The notes under the pieces: generated by a model
The model's database searches: none
What the model was told of the DNA's origin: nothing
What the model saw: only the letters and a program-made list of their open reading frames with translations
Assembly: GCA_945910925.1 (NCBI GenBank)
Contig: CAMDZX010000010.1
Coordinates: 1 to 25,822 of the forward strand
Source of the DNA: an uncultured bacterium
GTDB lineage: Bacteria > Cyanobacteriota > Vampirovibrionia > Gastranaerophilales > Gastranaerophilaceae
Direction of reading: 5' to 3'
DNA length: 25,822 nt
Made by a program: the position numbers and the translations under genes
In this document: positions 5,838 through 11,454 of the stretch, piece after piece
Layout: each line of letters begins with the position of its first letter
Numbering within the stretch: position 1 is the stretch's first letter

Positions 5838-6485
5838 ATGGCAGAAACTAGAATATATGGCTATGCACGTGTCAGCAAGAAAGACGGCATGACTATTGAA
5901 AATCAAGAATATGCAATTAACAAATGGGCTAAAGAAAATAATGTTACCGTTTCAATGATTTATAAAGACCGTTGTCAAGGTGATACCCCAGTAAATAAGA
6001 GGCAACAGTTACCAGTATTACTGGAAAATCTGAGAGAGGGCGACACAGTTGTCGTATTTGAATGTTTTAGGCTGCACCGTTCTACAAGCGGTTTACAGGC
6101 TCTTTATAGAGAGATTATAGAGGATAAGAAAGCGGAATTTGTCAGCTTAAATCCTATGGAACAAATCTTATGCACCTTTAGAAATGGTAATGAAGATATA
6201 GTTCAACAAGGGTTCAAGCAAATCATATTAGCCGTAATGAGTGTATTAGGTGCTATGGAAAAAAGGAACGTATCAATAAGAACTAAAAACAGTCTAGCAG
6301 AGCGGAAAGCACGAGGCATGAAATTAGGTCGTCCAGTTGTAAAGTTACCACCGAACTTTAAGGAATTATACGAACGTGCATGCAGGGGCGATATAACGCA
6401 CGTTCAAGCAATGAATGAACTAGGATTAAAAAAGACTTCATATTATAAACTGGCTAAAGGTCTAAAAGGTGGTAGCAATGAATGA
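5838..6485 (+). CDS. Small serine recombinase (resolvase/invertase type)
   Basis: The protein is 215 aa from ATG 5838 (GAGAGG at 5824-5829); the frame extends 27 nt further upstream but that start lacks a ribosome site. The catalytic domain begins IYGYARVSKKDG with the nucleophile Ser13 in the YxRVS motif. FECFRLHRST supplies the conserved Arg region. The long E helix runs through GAMEKRNVSIRTKNSLAERK, and GMKLGRP is followed by a C-terminal helix-turn-helix (ITHVQAMNELGLKKTSYYKL). It is of the ~190-220 aa class that resolves cointegrates or dimers or inverts segments, distinct from the large integrase at 11455. With an iteron-type control region nearby, multimer resolution is the most economical role. 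It overlaps the next gene by 8 nt. Confidence 0.9.
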   Translation: MAETRIYGYARVSKKDGMTIENQEYAINKWAKENNVTVSMIYKDRCQGDTPVNKRQQLPVLLENLREGDTVVVFECFRLHRSTSGLQALYREIIEDKKAEFVSLNPMEQILCTFRNGNEDIVQQGFKQIILAVMSVLGAMEKRNVSIRTKNSLAERKARGMKLGRPVVKLPPNFKELYERACRGDITHVQAMNELGLKKTSYYKLAKGLKGGSNE

Positions 6486-6729
6486 TAGACAGGTACAGGA
6501 CTTAATACGTGGTATGTTTGTCAATCAAATGGTCTTTAGAATAATGGACTCAGCTAAAGCACACAGAGGCAATGTTCAGCAGGGGCAACAGGTTCAGTAT
6601 GTTCATCAAGTGCCGTTAATCGTGGATATTGTGTGCGGTGCAGTTGTTCTCTTTTGGGTGGTAGTGCTAAGCGGTACATTATTATTGAGTTTATTAGGGT
6701 TGTTTATGCTAGTATTTCAAATTGATTAG
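6478..6729 (+). CDS. Small single- or double-span membrane protein
   Basis: The protein is 83 aa from ATG 6478 (AAAGGTGG just upstream; an in-frame GTG at 6469 is possible). The N-terminal ~45 residues are polar with a Gln-rich stretch (NVQQGQQVQYVHQ). The C-terminal ~38 residues are strongly hydrophobic (VDIVCGAVVLFWVVVLSG and LLLSLLGLFMLVF), enough for one long or two short spans. It overlaps the end of the resolvase by 8 nt and so shares its message. The family is not recognised. Confidence 0.6.
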   Translation: MNDRQVQDLIRGMFVNQMVFRIMDSAKAHRGNVQQGQQVQYVHQVPLIVDIVCGAVVLFWVVVLSGTLLLSLLGLFMLVFQID

Positions 6730-6832
6730 GTCGTGTGCCGCAGTCCGTAAACTCCCATGCAACTCTAATCTTGCCATTAGCCTCTAAACAAGCCATTTTT
6801 GATATATCATAGATTTGCTCTATCGCCACTAT

Positions 6833-6929
6833 GCCCACTATGTCTATGCTTTAGACAAGTGGGCAAGGTTTATATATAATCAAAGGGGATTTTGCCACTC
6901 CTAATATACGTCATAAATGGACGTATTAG
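6833..6929. terminator. Two hairpins between convergent transcription units
   Basis: Hairpin 1 at 6833-6864 has stems GCCCACT/AGTGGGC and TGTCT/AGACA with a single bulged base. Hairpin 2 at 6901-6929 has CTAATA-t-ACGTC pairing with GACGT-ATTAG and overlaps the stop codon of the minus-strand gene. Neither has a long T-run, but they lie where plus-strand (resolvase) and minus-strand (60-aa) units meet. The rest of 6730-6925 shows no gene. Confidence 0.5.
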
Positions 6930-7108
6930 TCATTATCTACTAACTTATCAAGTACATTTTTCTGATACTTTTGGTCGCACTTCTTCAACAATTCCTTAGC
7001 CTTTTCTTTGTGGTCCGGGACGTTTGCAGGTGCAATTTTCTTTTGATGTTTCGCCATATAGTCATGAATGACTTCATAGGCAATCTGTTTAACGATTTCT
7101 CTATCCAT
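6926..7108 (-). CDS. Small charged protein of unknown function
   Basis: The protein is 60 aa, helical, Lys-rich (MDREIVKQIAYEVIHDYMAK ... KAKELLKKCDQKYQKNVLDK), without signal peptide or membrane segment. GGAGA lies about 11 nt before the ATG. It is the last gene of the minus-strand unit that starts at 8681, separated from the 67-aa gene by 115 bp holding a hairpin. I do not recognise it. Confidence 0.5.
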   Translation of the reverse strand: MDREIVKQIAYEVIHDYMAKHQKKIAPANVPDHKEKAKELLKKCDQKYQKNVLDKLVDND

Positions 7109-7175
7109 TTATATTTATTCTCCATTAGTTACATTAAAATCTAAAATCAGACAACGCAGGAGGCTTATAGAGAGG

Positions 7176-7202
7176 ACTTTGATACGTGTTAGGTATCAAA
7201 GT
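7176..7202 (-). terminator. Perfect 10-bp hairpin after the 67-aa gene
   Basis: ACTTTGATAC (7176-7185) and GTATCAAAGT (7193-7202) pair perfectly around a 7-nt loop. GAGGC/GCCTC (7159-7163, 7216-7220) can extend the structure. It follows the 67-aa gene on the minus strand. No clear T-run follows, so it may be an mRNA-end stabiliser or attenuator rather than a standard terminator. Confidence 0.45.
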
Positions 7203-7223
7203 ATCCCCCATTTCGCCTCTTTC

Positions 7224-7427
7224 TTACTCCCCAAAATCTTTTGGGATACCATGTTTAAATCTTAAACGTGGTGAATTAAGTATCCTAATCCACTCTACTT
7301 TACTTTGATTTAGTTTATAAATAAACTGTGGTCTAGGAATACGTTTATCTGAAAGTTTCTCTTGAAAGAACTTTTCAAATAGTTCATCACTTTTAAAATC
7401 ATAACTTCTAATATCATAGCGAGTCAT
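7224..7427 (-). CDS. Small hypothetical protein, coupled to the 417-aa gene
   Basis: The protein is 67 aa (MTRYDIRSYDFKSDELFEKF...). Its ATG directly follows the TAA of the upstream gene with no intervening base, and AAGGAG lies inside that gene's last codons, so translation is coupled. The sequence is basic and aromatic with no recognisable motif and no membrane segment. It may be a partner of the 417-aa protein. Confidence 0.6.
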   Translation of the reverse strand: MTRYDIRSYDFKSDELFEKFFQEKLSDKRIPRPQFIYKLNQSKVEWIRILNSPRLRFKHGIPKDFGE

Positions 7428-8681
7428 TTAAGCACTCTCCTTGCCGTTTGGGCGTTTTAATTGCAAGAACGTGTGCAGTTCCGTTCTGTGTAGTAACAAA
7501 TACTTCACATCTGCACTTGTGAAGTCTTGCGTATTTTGGGAAGTTTCTAATAATCCATAATCTTGCCCCACCTTACGCAAAAGGTTTAATATTTTTGCTA
7601 TTTCACCGTTACGGTGTTCTGTCAATAATCTTGTTAAACCGAGATTTCTGGAAAACAAAGTTTCCAAAGATATAGTTATTTTTTCATAGCATGCCGGGCA
7701 ATTAATAATCCACCATAGGTAATCAATAAATGTAGCAATAAATGGGGCTTGCTTTGTTCCGGGAATTTGGGCGTAGTAGCCCATGTTCCGTTTGATTTGT
7801 TGGCGGATATGTTTTGTCATTAAGCGTGATGAGAATACAAGGTCGTCGTCATCATCTATACAAAAACTATCTATTATACCAATTTTAGTAAGCTCATCTA
7901 ATGAACTTAATACAATATCTGCTCTTTTGGCTTTTCTACCTGTGAAGGATAAGTTCTTGCAGAATGTTTTAAAATCATAGTAGTAAGGCTGTTCCAGATT
8001 AGAGTTGTCAATGATTGCGGAACTATGGCTCATTACCTGCAATACCTTTTCAAGCACTACACGTGCATTTATAGGTATAACAGATTTAGCCATTATACCG
8101 CATATTGCTTCTGGAATACGGTACTTATCAGAGAAATAGTTAATTTGAAAATAATATCCATCGTAATTGTATAGGTCATTATCTATAGATAATATATTTT
8201 CCATATCATTTGATGAAAGCGGTGGAAGGTTTGTAATCTTATAATCTGACCATTTAGGACAAAATTTAGGTAGCGTTGTCTTAGTGAAAGTTAGAGCATA
8301 ACATGGATATGCTCTTATGCGTGAACTTACCAAATTATCCGCTAAATACTTTACATCATATTCATCAAAACGGTAAAATACAACGTACTGATAAAAATAA
8401 GGTTCATAAGCCCAAAGTGTCTTAGGGTTTAGTAATTTGAAACTCAGCTCATCACAAACAATGCATACACATTGCTCTTTGGGGTACATCTCACCAACGT
8501 ACTGTGAATTGTAATCAAGATTATACAACAAATCTTCCGTACTAACATCTGCTTTAACTGTAGTGTATTCATCATTGTAAATCTGTGAGACATCATAACG
8601 AAAGCCGGGCTGTCGACCTTTATTCAGCTTCTTTTCATTCTGAACCTGTAGTTCCTGCTTATTTAATTGTTTTCTAGCCAT
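7428..8681 (-). CDS. Hypothetical DNA-transaction protein (replication/regulation candidate)
   Basis: The protein is 417 aa from ATG 8681 (AAGGAG 9 nt upstream; an in-frame GTG at 8687 sits too close to that site). The N-terminus is basic (MARKQLNKQELQVQNEKKLN). A middle region contains a likely winged-helix-type stretch (ADIVLSSLDELTKIGIIDSF, an acidic DDDDD, then LVFSSRLMTKHIRQQIKRNMGYY). The C-terminal part has paired helices (YLWWIINCPACYEKI, EIAKILNLLRKVGQDYGLLE). There is no nuclease, helicase or recombinase motif. It is transcribed away from a 0.7-kb repeat-rich region whose other side carries an iteron array and a 330-aa gene, the layout of a plasmid control region. A role in replication or copy control is inferred only from that setting. 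Confidence 0.65.
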   Translation of the reverse strand: MARKQLNKQELQVQNEKKLNKGRQPGFRYDVSQIYNDEYTTVKADVSTEDLLYNLDYNSQYVGEMYPKEQCVCIVCDELSFKLLNPKTLWAYEPYFYQYVVFYRFDEYDVKYLADNLVSSRIRAYPCYALTFTKTTLPKFCPKWSDYKITNLPPLSSNDMENILSIDNDLYNYDGYYFQINYFSDKYRIPEAICGIMAKSVIPINARVVLEKVLQVMSHSSAIIDNSNLEQPYYYDFKTFCKNLSFTGRKAKRADIVLSSLDELTKIGIIDSFCIDDDDDLVFSSRLMTKHIRQQIKRNMGYYAQIPGTKQAPFIATFIDYLWWIINCPACYEKITISLETLFSRNLGLTRLLTEHRNGEIAKILNLLRKVGQDYGLLETSQNTQDFTSADVKYLLLHRTELHTFLQLKRPNGKESA

Positions 8682-8713
8682 ATACACATTCTCCTTTAAT
8701 CTATGTCTTGTCT

Positions 8714-8812
8714 TAAAATATAAATAATTTCTATTTCACTTCGTACATTAAATTGAAAATAGTCATATATTCTAAAATATGATAATTTCGTTTTCACTTC
8801 GTGAATTAGTTG
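8714..8812. repeat. Two ~40-bp direct repeats upstream of the 417-aa gene
   Basis: Copies at 8714-8755 and 8773-8812 share TAAAATAT, ATAATTTC, TTTCACTTCGT and ATTA-TTG blocks at the same spacing, offset 58-59 bp. A shorter third relative (TTAAAATATAATAATAATTT) lies near 8980. They sit where the promoter of the minus-strand 417-aa gene should be and could be operator or AT-rich unwinding repeats. Confidence 0.65.
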
Positions 8813-8860
8813 TATACATGAAAATTTAACTTTTTGTGTTGAGTGAAATACATTAAAGAA

Positions 8861-8889
8861 AATGCAACTACCAAAACGGTAATTGCATT
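8861..8889. repeat. 12-bp inverted repeat with 5-nt spacer
   Basis: AATGCAACTACC (8861-8872) and GGTAATTGCATT (8878-8889) are reverse complements with one mismatch, around AAAAC. It is a strong candidate operator or hairpin between the direct repeats and the twin hairpin elements. Confidence 0.65.
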
Positions 8890-8927
8890 AACATAGATTA
8901 TGAGAATGCCCCAATGGGCTATTAAAT

Positions 8928-9077
8928 TGTCTTCGGCAGAGGTTAGGTCGGATAAACCTAACTTGCCCATCGTTCTATATTAAAATATAATAATAATTTT
9001 TGATTTGTTTGTATCATTAATGTCAACGATAAGTTATGTCTTCGGCAGAAAAAGTCGGCTAACTTGCCCATCGTTCT
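8928..9077. repeat. Twin TGTCTTCGGCAGA...CCCATCGTTCT elements
   Basis: Two copies (8928-8976 and 9037-9077) share a 13-base head (TGTCTTCGGCAGA) and a 17-base tail (AACTTGCCCATCGTTCT) but differ in the middle. Copy 1 has an extra GGTTAGGT...ACCTAAC hairpin arm; copy 2 is 8 bp shorter. Flanks differ too. Copy 1 can pair GGGC (8916-8919) with GCCC of its tail. Copy 2 can pair ACGATAAGTTA (9026-9036) with TAACTT plus ATCGT of its tail. Shared ends with different internal stems look like two structured RNA or protein-binding sites. Function unknown. Confidence 0.6.
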
Positions 9078-9213
9078 TAGATGACTACGGGGAGATTGTT
9101 TGATTATTAAATACAAAAGTAATTGAAAAACTAATTATATAAATAGATAGAGTAATATTGTAACGTTCGAATACAGTAATAACAATCAACTCGGCAATTT
9201 TGAGATTGCAGTA

Positions 9214-9360
9214 TTGTAACCATTTTTCTACTAATTGTTACCAATTTTTTGTGGGATGTAACCAAAATATTGCAGGGTTGTGGTTACAGTTCTACCGATT
9301 GTTACCTAGAATTTGCAACATTGTTTCCAGAAGTAGCGAAATTATTGCAGGAATGTAACC
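9214..9360. repeat. Iteron-like array, seven units spaced 21-22 bp
   Basis: The core TTGTAACC/TTGTTACC-type motif starts at 9214, 9235, 9256, 9278 (degenerate, TTGTGGTTAC), 9299, 9321 (TTGTTTCC) and 9353. The intervals are 21, 21, 22, 21, 22 and 32 bp. Several units are preceded by TTGCAG (9206, 9270, 9345). The two-helical-turn spacing places all sites on one face of the DNA, as in iteron origins and cooperative operators. The array ends 33 bp before the ATG at 9393. A related TTGTAACG lies at 9158. Confidence 0.75.
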
Positions 9361-9376
9361 AAAATTAGTTAATTTG

Positions 9377-9385
9377 TGATAAAAT
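9377..9385 (+). promoter_or_regulatory. Extended -10 of the 330-aa gene, overlapped by the iteron array
   Basis: TG-A-TAAAAT (9377-9385) is an extended -10. Transcription would begin at about 9391-9393, at or next to the ATG, and no ribosome site is present. The last iteron (9353-9360) occupies the -35 position, so a protein bound to the array would block this promoter: a simple autoregulation layout. Confidence 0.45.
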
Positions 9386-9392
9386 TATATGC

Positions 9393-10385
9393 ATGGGTAT
9401 TGTTCAAGAAAATGAAATATATGTTAATGATGATAGACTGTGCTTCTTGTTTAGCTTGCTTATAAATAAGGGGGCTACAATAAGTTGTGCCAACAACCAT
9501 ATAGCTGATGAATTTAAAGAAAACTTTGAAGTATTTGTTTCAGAGATATTTGAAACTTACATACAAACACTATCTAGCCAAAGGAAAGAACAGATTATAA
9601 AGGAAATGTCTGATTATGACAGTGAGCGTATCCCTTATAAATATAATGATTGGTACGAAATCACTTATTCTGATAAAGACAAAGTATTGTCAATAAATCT
9701 GAAAGAGAACGGTGTATTACTTTATGAGACACTTAGCAGGTATGCAGATAACCATTGGGAAGATGATTTGTGTACTTGGAATGAGACTAACCATTATTGC
9801 AGTGAGAAAATTTGCAGGGACTTCTACCAACAATTGTTGGACTATAACGCTAAGACCTACTATGTAGATGATATAAAGAATATCCATGCAATAGTATTGG
9901 GTTATTTTAAGGGATACATTGAGATAAAGAGTATAGAATGTGAGATTGATTTATCAAGTATAGGGTACATGCTGTTTCAACCATGTTATGTAAATGCATA
10001 TCCTACAGATACTGTAACGCATTTTAAATGCTGTATAAATGCAGATTGCTTCAAGAAAAAGTTTGACAAACTTATTAAAGGACAAGAGAACAAAGTATCT
10101 GAGCCTTATACCAAAAAGAAGATTAAGAAATATCCACCACAACAACAGGCTATGTATGATTTTATAGTTAATTCGATTAGAAAGAATGGACGTTATAAAA
10201 TAGACCCTTTAACACTTAGAAAAGTTTTAAATATTGGTTCATCAAAAGAAGATACAAATGTATTAAACAGTGCTGTGTCATTATTAAATAGGTGTTATAA
10301 AGATATAAATAAAACAAACAAACCCTTACTTAAAAAGGTCAAGAGAACTGATTTATATGATATTTCAATTGATTTCAAAATCTAA
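9393..10385 (+). CDS. Iteron-adjacent protein, candidate replication initiator or repressor
   Basis: The protein is 330 aa and the family is not recognised with confidence. The N-terminal ~230 residues are acidic and mixed alpha/beta (ending ...CINADCFKKKFDKLI). A basic linker (YTKKKIKKYPPQQQAMYDF) leads to a C-terminal domain of about 80 residues (INGRYK-like start, KIDPLTLRKVLNIGSS, SAVSLLNRCYKDINKTNK, KKVKRTDLYDISIDF). The helix-rich, basic C-domain with a wing-like last strand pair is compatible with a winged helix. Its position directly downstream of seven 21-22-bp repeats matches iteron-binding initiators, but I see no Rep signature. It is followed by a strong terminator. Alternatives are a transcriptional regulator or a partition-type protein. 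Confidence 0.65.
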   Translation: MGIVQENEIYVNDDRLCFLFSLLINKGATISCANNHIADEFKENFEVFVSEIFETYIQTLSSQRKEQIIKEMSDYDSERIPYKYNDWYEITYSDKDKVLSINLKENGVLLYETLSRYADNHWEDDLCTWNETNHYCSEKICRDFYQQLLDYNAKTYYVDDIKNIHAIVLGYFKGYIEIKSIECEIDLSSIGYMLFQPCYVNAYPTDTVTHFKCCINADCFKKKFDKLIKGQENKVSEPYTKKKIKKYPPQQQAMYDFIVNSIRKNGRYKIDPLTLRKVLNIGSSKEDTNVLNSAVSLLNRCYKDINKTNKPLLKKVKRTDLYDISIDFKI

Positions 10386-10472
10386 GCAAACAAAATGCTT
10401 AGTTTCCTCATAGAATTGTTACATAAATTTATATAGAGACTGTCAATTAGATTCTGACAGTCTCTTATTTTT
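10382..10472 (+). terminator. Rho-independent terminator after the 330-aa gene
   Basis: AGAGACTGTCA (10435-10445) and TGACAGTCTCT (10455-10465) pair perfectly over 11 bp with a 9-nt loop, followed by TATTTTT. A weaker hairpin (CTAAGCA/TGCTTAG, 10382-10402) sits directly at the stop codon. This separates the control module from the recombination module. Confidence 0.85.
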
Positions 10473-10509
10473 GCAAAACTAAGCGGGATGGAATTCACTT
10501 ATAGACTTT

Positions 10510-10574
10510 GTTTACGACTGAGATAATAAAAATAGGAAAGGCAAACTATGAGGATTATCTCAATGTACGTAAAC
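10510..10574 (+). promoter_or_regulatory. Long inverted repeat enclosing a ribosome site and start codon
   Basis: GTTTACG (10510-10516) pairs with CGTAAAC (10568-10574), and GAGATAAT (10520-10527) pairs with ATTATCTC (10554-10561). The 26-nt loop contains AGGAAAGG and the ATG at 10548. As RNA this would hold the translation start of the first ORF of the recombination operon inside a closed loop; as DNA it would be a two-part operator. Confidence 0.6.
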
Positions 10575-10679
10575 AATTTTACAACTAAATATATAACTCC
10601 GGGATTTATACCTCAAGTGTGTCCTTTGCATTTTATACGCATGTTGGCAAGAGGTGGGAAGCTGATATGGATAAAATAA
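10548..10679 (+). CDS. Small ORF heading the recombination operon
   Basis: The protein is 43 aa (MRIISMYVNNFTTKYITPGF then IPQVCPLHFIRMLARGGKLI). It has a good ribosome site (AGGAAAGG, 7 nt before ATG). Its end overlaps the next small ORF by 13 nt, and the chain continues into the recombinase-like gene at 10798. The basic helix at the end is the only visible feature. Size and place fit an excisionase or leader peptide, but no family is recognised. Confidence 0.5.
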   Translation: MRIISMYVNNFTTKYITPGFIPQVCPLHFIRMLARGGKLIWIK

Positions 10680-10795
10680 TAGTACAGACCACCAAAAATA
10701 AATCTATAGATGAGAATGTTTTGGAATTTCTTATATTACTTATTGAAGCAGATGTGGAACTCAAAACTTCATCTATTGGTGATAAGGAGAATTAA
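10667..10795 (+). CDS. Second small ORF of the recombination operon
   Basis: The protein is 42 aa (MDKIIVQTTKNKSIDENVLE ...). It starts inside the end of the previous ORF, with AGGTGGG about 9 nt upstream, and ends 2 nt before the ATG of the 200-aa gene, whose ribosome site AAGGAGA lies in its last codons. Such tight chaining argues that it is translated. Mostly helical and acidic; function unknown. Confidence 0.5.
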   Translation: MDKIIVQTTKNKSIDENVLEFLILLIEADVELKTSSIGDKEN

Positions 10796-10797
10796 AA

Positions 10798-11400
10798 ATG
10801 AAATTTTTTATTTTTAATGACGAGTCTAAAGATGACTCAATTGAACGTTTAGCGGAATATTACGCTAACGGTGAAATGTCCGAAAAGGACTTTAAGAAAG
10901 CTATGAAACAAATCAAACACAGTAATTTTAATATTGTGGTTGATGAATGCAATTCTCATAGACTTTCTAAACAAACGCTTGAAGCTCAAGAGAAAATGAG
11001 AAGTGGTGGTAGAGCAACTGGCTATGCCCCTATTGGTTATCGGAACATTAGACATTGGAATGGCGAATTTGATGTTGTTCCTGACTACAATGTTGCAAGC
11101 AAGATAGCTACATTATTTAGTCTATGTGAAGCACGTACTAGTATAGACTACATAGTAAAAGCTGCCAAATCATTAGGTTTAGTCGGTAAAAAATCTAAAA
11201 AACCGCTTACAAAGCAAGCCATTATATACATATTGAACAATCCATTTTATTGTGGTTTTGTAAGAGGTCGTAAACACCCAATGTATAGACATAAATATGA
11301 GTCAATCATATCTGAAAAACAATTTTTAAATTGCCTATATATTCTTGAAGAGCAAGGTTATATAACCATAGAACACAAAAAAGATGGAGAAGCGGCATAA
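10798..11400 (+). CDS. Large-serine-recombinase-like protein lacking the catalytic domain
   Basis: The protein is 200 aa. From about residue 74 it matches the DNA-binding 'recombinase' domain of large serine integrases: GYAPIGYRN, then a loop, VASKIATLFSLCEA, the SKKPLTKQAIIYILNNPFYCG motif and the ISEKQF strand-helix. The complete integrase next door has the same order (APLGYVNVRD ... CKCQVEKILKNLFYCGYAKR ... VSEELF). The first ~70 residues are not a resolvase domain: no YxRVS motif, only a short charged region (ERLAEYYANGEMSEKDFKKA, SHOCT-like in pattern). The zinc-ribbon and coiled-coil parts are also missing. It therefore cannot cut DNA but could bind att sites, acting as directionality factor, regulator or competitor. 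It has a strong ribosome site and is 54 nt ahead of the integrase. Confidence 0.8.
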   Translation: MKFFIFNDESKDDSIERLAEYYANGEMSEKDFKKAMKQIKHSNFNIVVDECNSHRLSKQTLEAQEKMRSGGRATGYAPIGYRNIRHWNGEFDVVPDYNVASKIATLFSLCEARTSIDYIVKAAKSLGLVGKKSKKPLTKQAIIYILNNPFYCGFVRGRKHPMYRHKYESIISEKQFLNCLYILEEQGYITIEHKKDGEAA

Positions 11401-11454
11401 CTGCTGCTTCTCTATTTATTTTAATGTACACTTTTAATTATAGGAGACATAATC

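Noticed and set aside
5838..6485. IS607-type transposase
   Set aside because: The C-terminal helix-turn-helix and domain order are those of resolvase/invertase; IS607 enzymes have the DNA-binding domain at the N-terminus, and no TnpB gene is nearby.
9158..9361. CRISPR array
   Set aside because: Units are 8-12 bp with 21-22 bp period and imperfect; no long identical repeats, no unique 30-bp spacers, no cas genes.
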